Source: Leucaena leucocephala (lineage: Eukaryota > Streptophyta > Magnoliopsida > Fabales > Fabaceae). From it: DNA of 64,000 nucleotides. Position 1 is the first letter of the stretch. Every line of letters begins with the position of its first letter. The stretch spans positions 15,766,001 to 15,830,000 of the forward strand of contig CM073545.1 in assembly GCA_037074615.1 (NCBI GenBank). Direction: 5' to 3'. The position numbers were made by a program, and so were the translations under genes. The notes beneath the pieces were generated by a model. That model ran no database searches. It was given only the letters and a program-made list of their open reading frames with translations, and was not told the origin of the DNA. This document shows positions 23,822-34,126 of the stretch, in pieces.

Positions 23822-26192
23822 ATGGAAGCTCCATCTTCTCACGGATCCATTTCAAAGCGGGCTTTAAGAAGGAAATCTAATTTGCGCAACTATGATGAAA
23901 ATCTTATGGATGAATTGTTTGAAAAAGAGTTAGGCAGTGGTTTGAAAAGGAAGAGTAGGACTAAAGAAGATATTGAGAAGGAGACTGAAACTGAGGCTAT
24001 GATTGCTTTTTCTCTTGGGTTCCCAATTGATGCGCTTCTTGAGGACGAGATTAGAGCTGGGGTTGTGAGACAATTGGGTGGGAAGGAGCAGAATGATTAC
24101 ATTGTTATAAGGAATCATATATTAGCTAGATGGAGAAGTAATGTAAGGATGTGGTTAACCAAAGGACAGATTAGAGAAACTGTTAGCAGTGAGTGTGAAC
24201 ATTTGATAAATTCTGCCTATCATTTTCTTTTGTATAATGGGTACATAAATTTTGGAGTTTCACAGTCAATCATTTCTCAGATGCCTGAGGCATCTGAAGG
24301 GTCTGTAATTATTGTTGGTGCTGGCCTTGCTGGGTTAGCAGCAGCAAGGCAACTCTTGTCATTTGGTTACAAGGTAGTAGTACTAGAAGGTAGGAATCGG
24401 CCTGGTGGAAGAGTATATACTCAAAAGATGGGACTCGAGGGCAAGTTTGCTGCTTTGGATCTTGGTGGGAGTGTTATTACTGGCATTCATGCAAATCCTC
24501 TAGGAGTTCTGGCTCGGCAGCTATCTATACCACTTCATAAAGTTAGAGATAATTGCCCTTTGTACAGGCCAGATGGAGCACCAGTCGACAGGGAAATGGA
24601 TTCAAGTATTGAATTTGTTTTCAATAAATTGCTTGACAAAGTTATGGAATTGAGGCAAATTATGGGTGGTTTTGCTAATGATGTCTCTCTTGGATCAGTC
24701 CTGGAGACGCTCAAAATGTTGTATGCTGTGGCCCGAAGTACCAATGAGAGGCAACTATTGGATTGGCATCTGGCAAATTTAGAGTATGCAAATGCTGGAT
24801 GTCTCTCAAATCTGTCAGCTGCCTACTGGGATCAGGATGATCCTTATGAGATGGGTGGTGATCACTGCTTTCTTGCTGGTGGTAATTGGAGACTGGTAAA
24901 AGCTCTTTGTGAAGGAGTTCCTATTTTTTATGGAAAGACTGTCAATGCTATTAGATATGGAAATGAGGGTGTTGAAGTTATTGCTGGGGACCAAGCCTTT
25001 CAAGCAGATATGGTGTTATGTACTGTACCTCTTGGAGTTCTAAAAAAGAAGACCATCATTTTTGAACCTGAATTACCTGCAAGAAAGCTGGCAGCTATAG
25101 AGAGGCTGGGGTTTGGGCTTTTGAACAAAGTTGCAATGGTTTTTCCGTATGTGTTTTGGGGGGAAGATCTAGACACATTTGGGCATCTCAACGAGCATAG
25201 TCATCAACGGGGAGAATTCTTCTTATTTTACAGTTACCATACTGTTTCTGGAGGTGCAGGACTAATTGCACTTGTGGCTGGTGAAGCTGCACAAGCCTTT
25301 GAATTTACAGATCCATCCATCTTGCTCCATCGTGTTTTAAGCACCCTCAGAGGTATTATTATGCTTTATGCCTCAGCAACAAAATATTAGATGCCCCTTT
25401 GTATCACCTGTTTGTTAAGTGAATTTTTGGATTTTAGCTCTTGCAAGTTTTTACTCAGTTTTCCTTATCAGTTCATGTGTTTTATCTGTTTCTGCAGGTA
25501 TATATAGCCCTAAAGGCATCCTGGTGCCTAATCCAATACAGACAATTTGTACAAGATGGGGCAGTGATCCTCTTTCATATGGTTCATACTCTCATGTCAG
25601 TGTGCACTCATCTGGCCATGATTATGATATACTCGCTGAAAGTGTTGGAAACCGGCTGTTCTTTGCTGGTGAGGCGACAAGTAGGCAATATCCAGCTACA
25701 ATGCATGGTGCTTTCTTGAGCGGCTTAAGAGAAGCGTCTCGCATTTACCAAGTGACCCATTTTCGGCAAAATAATCCTAGGAAATATGTGTCCAAGAATA
25801 TTGGACCGTACAATGATGTATTGGCAGATCTATTCAAGAATCCTGATCTGGAATTTGGGAAGTTTGCTTTATTATTTGATCCTTCATCAGAAAACCCTCA
25901 GTCAAAGGGGCTCATGCAAATCACTTTTGGGAATGGCAAAGAGAGTTACATGAATGAGTTATCAAGTAGCTATCTGAACACCACAAAGCTGCCGGTTCAA
26001 CTTTACGCGATTATATCTCGTGAACAGGCATACCAGCTGCAGCTAATTACTGGAGGGGATGAAAATAGATTGTCATATTTGATAAAAAACCTTGGCTTGA
26101 AGCTTATGGGGTCCAATGCTTTAATTAATGAAGGCAACTCTTTTGTAGCTACCATTGCTAGCACCCGAAGAGGCAGGGGAAGGAATCGCTAG
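23822..26192 (+). CDS. LDL2: LSD1-like histone demethylase LDL2
   Basis: Exons 23822-25352 and 25498-26192 (intron 25353-25497, GTATTA..CTGCAG) encode 741 residues. LDL proteins are nuclear FAD-dependent amine oxidases that remove methyl groups from H3K4 and act with FLD/LDL1 in repression of FLC and other genes; function here is by orthology. The N-terminus (RKSNLRNYDENLMDEL) matches LDL2 rather than LDL1, LDL3 or FLD. A SWIRM domain lies at about 50-150, ending NGYINFGV. The FAD-binding motif VGAGLAGLAAARQLL lies at about 163-177, followed by LEGRNRPGGRV. The catalytic-lysine region is GFGLLNKVAMVF (Lys about 435), and the C-terminal FAD motif is FFAGEATSRQYPATMHGAFL. There is no tower insert, as usual in plant LDLs. 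Length matches Arabidopsis LDL2 and the reading frame is intact. ATG 23822 is the first in-frame methionine of the conserved start. Confidence 0.95.
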
Positions 26193-27054
26193 CGCAAGCG
26201 GGCAACGATTTTCTTGTGCCAGGCGTATAAAAAGATTTACCAAAGTAGGTTATTTGATTTGTTGTCAGAGATAAAAGTTTCTGCAAAGGTTTTGACCAGA
26301 GATGATTTTATGCCCGAAGGCAGTCTTGGGTCTCTCCTTGACTTGTTAGCTTGTATCATAGAGCCATAGCGTAGATCAATTATGTAACTGTAAGAGAATT
26401 TTGAGTCTGTTGAAGACTTTGTACCATCTGTTCATTGTTACAGGAGTGATGGTTCAGTACCCGAGAGTTGTACTTGACCAAACCATTGTATCATTTATCC
26501 AAGCTCTGAGTTCAAATCAAATAGGCATTAATATACAACCCGACATCATAACTCTGTTCATGTATGCAATGTCTTTGGTTTTTCTTTAATTCCATTGTAT
26601 CAAAAATCGAATTGGACTGGTCGGTTAGTGAACCATTAGAACTAGCCATTTTTTGTGAACTTTTTATTTTTTTAATTTAAAAAAAAAAACTTGAACCATG
26701 TTTCTAGGTTATGTTTTAATACATATGACATATCTATGCTTTATAGGCATTGAGAAAGAAAGACTAGTAATAAGTCAACTAATTCAAATAATTGAGTGAT
26801 TATTTATTCTAATAGAATTCCCTGAAATTACTAAGCAGTAAATATTACCCCGAGTCCCAACCACAATCTTCCAATGTCAGTTTTCATTGAAGAGACTATT
26901 GGATATCAACTGAAAGATTCTCTAGAAAGTTCAGAAATTTACAGAAGGGGACAGCATATTGGAAACAACAATGATAAAAGGTAAGAAATTCAGATAGTTC
27001 AGTTCATATGGTTCCATAGGAAAATCAGATATTGCATCCATCAACAAGAGCCTT
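26193..27054. other. Convergent LDL2 / ULTRAPETALA intergenic region
   Basis: Contains the LDL2 3' UTR (to about 26600) and the 3' flank of the oppositely oriented ULTRAPETALA gene. No further gene is supported. Confidence 0.6.
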
Positions 27055-30000
27055 TTAAGGCTTTCCTTCGTTCATGAAGTCAGTGCACTCTCTGCAATTG
27101 CAGTTCAGAAAGCGGCACTTAAGACAGCCAGTGCAATTACAATACTTGCAGCCTTGGCACTGCTTCACAAGAGGACAACCTCGGTACATCTTGCGATTGT
27201 CTCGCTCTTCCTCCTCCTCGCAGGTTATTCTGAAACACAAGAGTTTCTTGTATCTATCACAAAGTATAGCTAGATATAATAATTTGACGTTCATATGTAT
27301 GTGTATAGGTTCTATTTGCAAGGTTTGATTTGGTCTGTTTGAGTCCTGTAGTCAATGTTGTTGTGACTTGTGAAGTCAAGACAGTGACAAAAACATGACA
27401 CATCCAACCATAAAATAAACTAACCAAAGAGGAAGACACATCTTTGCCTCTTGTCATGTAATTTTTCTGATGATCTCTACTATAAAAAAAGCACAAGTAT
27501 TACAAAACTGATAGTGTCTCTACTATCCCAGTATGCTGTTTCTCTGCTATCCCAGTATGCTGTTATTTTCAATCGCACTAATTCTTCACCCTCCCTTTTG
27601 TAGATAACAATAACCACTAACTACTTATTATATACCTGTAATATAACTGTTGGAAAGAAATAAATATTTATTGATTTCCCTAAAACATTCCAATTTTTTC
27701 AACTATTCCATTCTTTTTTGTTTATTCTCAAGTTTTCAGCTTCAACATTTAGTAATGGAGTGATCTTAAGGTTATAAATTCTCTTGTATATTGACAGCTA
27801 ATTAGCTAATTATAAGTGGAGTGAGAAACACTCCAATTAAAACTGATTATGGAAGCAGGACAACTTTATCCTACTTAAGTATTTTATTGAGCTGATAATC
27901 ATTATACTACTAATTTTTTTTTGTACTAACTACTAAAAGTAGACCCAACCAATAGCTAAAGACTAATCCCTTACAAAGCATAGAGGTCGCAAAAGTAGAT
28001 TTTGTCTCTCCTAACAAGATTTGTTTAATATACATAGCCAAAGATCGAACTAACCACTAACTACTTTTTTCGAGTGTGCGCCAAGGTACATGGACCCAAC
28101 CAAACAGTTAAGGACTAATTTCTTTTGAGACATAAGATCACATAAGTTCCTTTATCTTTCCTGACAAGGTCTTTTTCATCTACATAACCAGGGATCAAAC
28201 TAACCACTAACTACTTATCATATCATTAAGTGGAAAATCATCCTACTTATATCGGCCGACACATTCTAGTTAATGATGTCATATACATATACATATATAA
28301 CTACCTTGTTTCTTATGGTCTCTCTCTCCCTCTAAGTGACACAGATGATTATAGAGGTGAGAGAGAAGAACTTATTACTTGTCATAAGGCCAAAGAGAGC
28401 ACTCCCAAGTGCTGTTATTTACTGCATCATGGTATTCCTTAATCTGCTTCAGTGTGCGACGACGAAACCTGCGTTGTTTGTGGCACTTGGAACAGCGAAG
28501 GAAGAGATCATTGTGGAACTTGTTGTTGCGACTCACATATTTGATCCAGTTATCCACATTTGCTTTGTGATTGTAATATTTCATTACATGTGACTTCCCC
28601 AAAGCAGCCCTCTCGCCTGTGGCTTCAAGTTGGACCCATATGCTGTTCGTCCACTTCCTCCCCTTCACTTCTTTCATCGCAGCATGCTTCTCGAATTCCT
28701 TTGGGGTCACATCCACTGAGATATATATTCACACCAACTTCTTTTAAAGTGTTTTCACATGAATGCTGAGACAAGTAAATCACAAAACATGCATTTTCCA
28801 CAATGTTCTTAATCTGGTCATGCATCAAAATATACTCACCATTATTATGTATTGGTAATTATAGGTTGATGAGATTAAGAAAATATGAAGAATACAGGTG
28901 TAAAGGGAAAACCTAATCCCAGAAGACTAGCCTATTAGAAGGAAGAGTCCCTTAAACTTATAAATTATTCTTCATTTGTGAGACTCATTAATGTGAAACT
29001 TATAACAATGGCACTTTACTTAACCTGCTACTAGTTAGATCCAGCCAAGGGTAGCCCTCTTCGTGAATATAGAGCTCTCAACAAAATTACCTTTGTTAAC
29101 CTATTGGGAGAGAGAGTCATTTATGAACTACACTCACTTGTGAGGCTCTCCAATATAAAATTTTATAACAAGATGAGACAAATAGCTAAATAGGTCTTCA
29201 ACAGATATAATACTCCAATTTTGTGGTGGAGGGGAGGGTGATTCCTTCATTTTTATCTTGAGGATATTTGTGAAAGCTTTGTACTATATATGTTCTTTTA
29301 ATTTTACCCCCTCATATTTAAATCCCAATTCCACCTCTCTATAAATGAAGAGTTTGTGTAATTTGCTGCAATGGGAATTTTAATGGACAATGACCACTTA
29401 CTTTTGATTATTGGTTAATTCTGTTTGAACTGAGGCTTCGCTATATATCAAGAAAGAATATTCTATAAACTTTTTTAGGTGTGCAAAATTTGCCACAGTT
29501 TAGATAAGCTTTCAAAACTTGACCAATCTAAATATTTTTTTACTATTAGTAAGAAGATAAATAAATAAATATAGGTAATGGAGATGGAGGTTGTACCATT
29601 TTCACAGCCTTCATAGCATTGACAAGTGATCAAGAATTGACCATTGGGTTTGACTCTTAGCCTGCCACCAAAGTCTCCATATTTTTTGTTGGTGAAGCCA
29701 CATCCCACCTCCACATAAGTTGGTCCTTTCTCATATCCTCTTATTCCTTTCAGCTCTTCTTCATTGAACCTCTTTCTTTTAACCTTCCCCACCTTTCTAT
29801 TTCCCTTCCCTGTTCATTCAATTAACAAGTCAACCCCATTAAAAACAACATACAAGAAAATTGAGTTTTGAACAAACATGTCATACATAACCATACCCAA
29901 AATCCTAGGGAGAAAGATATGTGTAACATTAGATCGCACCCAATTACATGAAATTAGAGGCCCGAAAAATGGGAATCCCCTCAAAATTATTTAAAATTTA

Positions 30001-30177
30001 GAGGAGAAGAAAATAACAAGATGGTCTACTTTATAATGAATAAAAATAATTTATTTATATGATAAACATATGATACAGAAAATTAAACTTGTCAACTTTA
30101 AGCGTGACATCCCGCTCTATATGTAAGAAACCACGACGAAAATAAGATAAAAACGAGTAGAAATTACCTCGTAACAT
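27055..30177 (-). CDS. ULT1: ULTRAPETALA SAND-domain regulator
   Basis: Inferred exons 30177-30168 (10 nt: ATGTTACGAG), 29809-29597, 28715-28379 and 27229-27055 give a 244-residue protein with canonical GT-AG junctions throughout. ULTRAPETALA proteins act in the nucleus as trithorax-type factors that limit meristem size and oppose Polycomb silencing; the role here is by family. The SAND-like domain (YVEVGCGFTNKKYGDFGGRL, LITCQCYEGCEN) is followed by FEKH, RKWTNSIWV and the Cys-rich B-box-like end with CSKCHKQRRFR, CEEEEER, and repeated CxxC (CQGCKYCNCTGCLKCRFLNC). Length is close to Arabidopsis ULT1 (237). The conserved frame has no ATG in its second exon (a GTG stands where one might expect it), so the 10-nt first exon is needed. 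Sequence is fairly divergent, so ULT1 versus ULT2 cannot be told; the symbol means the family. Confidence 0.9.
27521..27563. repeat. Short tandem repeat in ULTRAPETALA intron
   Basis: The 19-base phrase CTATCCCAGTATGCTGTTT/A occurs twice in direct orientation, separated by CTCTG, inside the third intron. It is a small slippage duplication with no obvious role. Confidence 0.8.
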
Positions 30178-30690
30178 TTCAATATTTTTGAACACTTCTG
30201 AGAATTGCTTCTATTTTCATGAAAAGAAAAGAATCCCTTCTATCTTTTATTCTTATAGGATCAATAGTTACTCTCTATCTAGTTTAGGGATTCGACTGAT
30301 TCATTTTCTTATGAGTTACAAACTAAAAAGTTGGCACCATTTCTTTTAAATGGAAATATTATTAATTTATTTGTAAAATTATACATTTTGTTTACCATTA
30401 CTATTTTTATTAATAATTAATTTTTAATGGCATTGCTTATTTGTTAGACCCACGTGTCAAAAGAATGTCAAATTTTGAAATGACTAGACATTTTGTAATA
30501 ACTAGAATCCTAAGGGCCGTTTGCTAAAGTCTAAATCGTTGGCTTCTACTCTACTCAATAGAATGTATATTTGACATATTTCTTATCTCCAGATTCATTC
30601 AATGTATGAAACGAGCAATGTATTTTACTTTATTACCGTAATAATACTAATATTTATTGCTTTAAAGTTCAAAAAAAATGATTATATATA
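30178..30690. promoter_or_regulatory. Likely ULTRAPETALA promoter and leader
   Basis: About 500 bases lie between the proposed ULT start and a MITE at 30691. I can assign no specific element with confidence. The region is AT-rich, and minus-strand transcription would proceed leftwards out of it. Support is by position only. Confidence 0.3.
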
Positions 30691-30996
30691 GGGTTATATA
30701 TCACCTAATATTTTAATTTTATTTTTTATAAGCGTATAGTATACTAATATTATTTATGATATAATTTTATTCATAATATTTTAATTTAATATAATTTTAT
30801 TTATAATTTTTTTAATTTAGTATAATTTTACATATAATTTTATTTCTTAAGTACCAAGAATCGTATAAAATTAAAAAGATTATAAGTAAAATTATACCAA
30901 ATTAAAAAAATTATAGGTAAAATTGTATCACAAATAAGATTAGGATATTTGACACATATAAAAAATAATATTAAAATATTAGGTGCTATATAATCC
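30691..30996. mobile_element. 306-bp MITE with 9-bp target duplication (Mutator-like)
   Basis: The ends are inverted repeats of about 40 bases: GGGTTATATATCACCTAATA at the left, and GGATTATATAGCACCTAATA reading the right end in reverse complement, then TTTTAAT.TTATTTTTTATA in both. A 9-bp direct duplication TTATATATA flanks the element at 30682-30690 and 30997-31005. A 9-bp duplication and no coding capacity fit a Mutator-type MITE. The duplication is low in complexity, so some chance match is possible. The element lies about 0.5 kb upstream of ULT. Confidence 0.8.
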
Positions 30997-31437
30997 TTAT
31001 ATATATAAAAGCATGTATTCAATGTCAGAAATACATTTCTTTGGCAAAAAAAAGAAAAATGTTAGAAGTATATATATTTCATGTACATTGAATAATTTCA
31101 TACAATTTCAAAGATATTATTAATTACTCTAGAACTTAATCAACATTTTAAAACTAAAACCATGAATTTCATTTGACTCCAAAAGGGCCGCAGTAAAAAT
31201 AATTAAGATATAAGTGAATGTACGTACGTAATTTAATTATTTGATGGTACATCAATAAATTCATGAATTCATTAATCATGCCAGCGAGCACTGTGCTCTG
31301 CCTCGAGAAAATTCATGAATTCAGTTGTCTCGAGAAATTGGAGAGAACAGGAATCGAAATCCAAAGCCACAAACCAATCCAGTCTCAGCACTGTGCTCTG
31401 CCTTCCCGCCTCGAAGACGTGGCTCTTATCCTGCGCC
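30997..31437. other. Spacer and leader of the Met-gamma-lyase-like gene
   Basis: The left half is AT-rich. From about 31260 the composition changes and probably represents the 5' UTR or promoter of the gene starting at 31438. A near repeat, GAAAATTCATGAATTCA (about 31306) after ATAAATTCATGAATTCA (about 31255), is visible. Confidence 0.45.
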
Positions 31438-32251
31438 ATGTCTGCTTTTCCTACACTTACTATTAGAGCTTCCACACCATTGTCTTCTACTCGCTCTGCT
31501 TCTCGTTTCTCTGTTCCTACCGATCTTCATTTTCGTTATGACAGCCCCTTTGTCCCTGAGGTACTGGTGCTTTCATTAAATGGAATTTTCCAGAACTATC
31601 TCTTCTTGCCGCACTATCTGATTGATTAGAAAGAGTTGCAAACTGTAAAGTCTTCATATTTTGATGCGAGAGCTAAAACAGACTAGATTATCTTTTTCTT
31701 CCTTTGTTCATTTGCTCAAATATAAACTCTCTGACTTGTCGGTTTTTGTGGTACCTGAAACTTATGCGTATAAAGATAGTACCGAATATTGGAATTTTCG
31801 GGGAAATGCTCATATGAGTTTTTTTTTTTTTTTGTCAGCTTAGAAGTTATTTTAACGTTTCATACGAAAAAAGGTTATTTTAACTTTTCCTGAAGTATTG
31901 AAAAAGTGAGAGACTAATAGAAAATGAATTCTACAGAAATTTGATATCAATGTATCTGTGAAATAATGTGAATATAAATCTTCTAGTCAAATCTCTGAAA
32001 GTGCTTGTATAGAGTTAAATTTGACTTCAAATTTATTAAAAAGAGGTAGAAGGCATAGCGTATACATGGATTGAGCAATATTACTAATTACTAATGGTTT
32101 CATTTTTCTCGCAGTGCAGGTCGTGGAAGCTGTAAATGTCTTGCATTCCGAGTTCAGAGCTGTTGATAACTTGGTAGCATGCAATAACGCCCGTGTTCTT
32201 AAAGCTTTCCAAAATGCTCGAGTTGGATCTCACGTAAGCATGTACCCGAAC

Positions 32252-34126
32252 TGATAGGTTCTATGACCAAGTCTAAGTAGTTAATTATTTATTTAATTAT
32301 TAATTATTTTGTTTATCTCATGTTAGTGGAGAGTCAGTTGAGTCAGTCCATCATGTTCTTATTTCTTTGGTCATGGGTATGTTTTCTAATAATGTAGGGA
32401 AAGTCAGTTTGTAATTTTGCATCTATGAGAAATAAAGAAATTATTCAGAAATTCTCTTGGCTTTTATTCTACTTTCTTGTGAGATTCTTATAGAGAGAGT
32501 AAGTATGAGAGGTTACCCTAGTAATTTGACCTCAGAGCTAGGATAGTCGAGACAGGCTCATCTGCTGCTAGCAATCCTGATCACAATGTCAATCCGAGTA
32601 GCATCAGAATTCCTGGGGAAGATCCATTGGCTGCCAGTGCAGCCTAGCTCGATATGCTAGAAGTATTAAGAGACAAAGTCGCGTCTCTGGAAATACAGGC
32701 GAGAAGCAACTCTGCGAAGAAGAAACTGGGGGATGATTCTGATGATGAAGGAGAAACATACTAGAGGACCCGAGCTCCTTATGCGAGGATTGAATTCCCC
32801 AAATATAGTGGGGGGGGGCGACTGTTTGGGTGGGTGTTGAAGGCAGAGAAATTCTTCCGGTACTACCAAACACTAGAAGACGACAAGGTGGAGATAGCCG
32901 CGATGTACTTCGAAGGCGATGCCCTAGACTTGCTTTCATGGGTTAACACGGAGCGAACATTGCTCTACTGGGAGGAATTAGTGAGGACCCTGAATGAGTA
33001 TTACAGACCACCAGAATTTTTAAATCCCGACGAACACCTCTGCGGCATCAAACAAACCGGTACGTCACGGAGTACCAAAAGGAGTGGGCTCAGAGAGTGG
33101 CTCGTGTGACTAACTGGCCAGATCACTGTCTTCTTGGCATGTTCTTGAATGGGTTGAAGGAGGAGTTGCGGATGAAGGTACGTTTGAACAAACTAAAGAT
33201 CGTATATCGAGCCTCAAGTCTGACCCTGGAAATAGAGAGATCAATCGGGTCAGGTTGTGGGTCCAAACCTAGCTCCATGATGGGCCAAAACCATTCCACT
33301 TATACCGGTTCCTACCTTCCCCAGCAGCAACCCAACTCATCGCACATGTACGGAGGGGGTCTTCGGCATCTTTCCAATCAAATGCTCCTTCCTCACCGTT
33401 GGTACCCTCAAGATAGAGGGTGGGGCACAACGAGGCAGCAACGGAGGGATAAGGGCCTCTGCTTCAGATGTGGTGTCCCCTTACAACCAGGCCACTACTG
33501 TAACTCCGCTTCCCTCTCACTGCTGGAAGTCGTCGATGGTGGGGCTCCCTTGATAGAGGCGCTGGAAAATGTGATAAAGAACTAGGGATCCAGAAATTAA
33601 TTTAATATTTAATTTATCATTAAGAGATTCTCCTTAGGCTTTGTTAGTTATATGAGTTAAGATTCCTACTTATTGGAGATTCTCCTCAGGCTTTGTTAGT
33701 TATATATGTTAAAGATTATTACTTATATTCTAATGAAGATTTCTCTTTTTCTTTATTAATTTTGTGCAGTTAGATTCTTACTTCCACCTTAAGAACAAGA
33801 CGGATTTCGAAGGCGGAGGTATTGATAAGGTTCTATGAGTAAGTCCAAGCAGTTAATTATTTATTTAATTATTAATTATTTGGTTTATCACACTATGTTA
33901 GTGGGGAGTCAGTTGAATCAGTCCAGCATGCTCTTATTTCTTTAGTCATGGGCATGTTTTCTAATAATGTAGGGAGAGTCAGTTTGTAGTTCTGTATCTA
34001 TCTATATCTCTAGCTTATTCATGATTAAGCAGGGAGGGAAATAAAGAAATTATTCACAGATTCTCTTAGCTTCTATTCTACTTTCTTGCTAGATTCTTAT
34101 AGAGAGAGTAAGTACGAGAGGTTACC
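32252..34126 (+). mobile_element. Gag-only LTR retrotransposon (TR-GAG-like)
   Basis: Two direct repeats bound about 1.87 kb inside intron 2 of the Met-gamma-lyase-like gene: 5' LTR about 32252-32517 and 3' LTR about 33823-34126, both starting TGATA(A)GGTTCTATGA and ending GAGAGGTTACC. A possible tRNA-Met primer-binding remnant (TTGACCTCAGAGC) follows the 5' LTR, and a purine tract (AAGGCGGAGG) precedes the 3' LTR. The interior encodes a Ty3-type gag with AMYFEGDALDLLSWVNTERT, NPDEHLCGIKQTG and a zinc knuckle CFRCGVPLQPGHYC. It is interrupted by a stop near 32761 and a frameshift near 33058-33110. No protease, reverse transcriptase or integrase is present. The 3' LTR has about 40 extra bases, so insertion is not recent. 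No target duplication is evident. Confidence 0.85.
32834..33585 (+). pseudogene. Ty3-type gag remnant with CCHC zinc knuckle
   Basis: Coding capacity of the LTR element. The N-terminal capsid-like part (about 32780-33060) and the C-terminal part (about 33097-33585) are in different frames. The overlap AARVTNWPDHCLLGMFLNGL-type boundary is lost to a frameshift near 33060-33110. The C-terminal end has the zinc knuckle CFRCGVPLQPGHYC (about 33460-33502). It is non-functional as it stands, and no pol follows. Confidence 0.8.

Noticed and set aside
31272..31475. 67-residue minus-strand frame over the Met-gamma-lyase-like start
   Set aside because: Antisense shadow of the leader and first exon; no motif.
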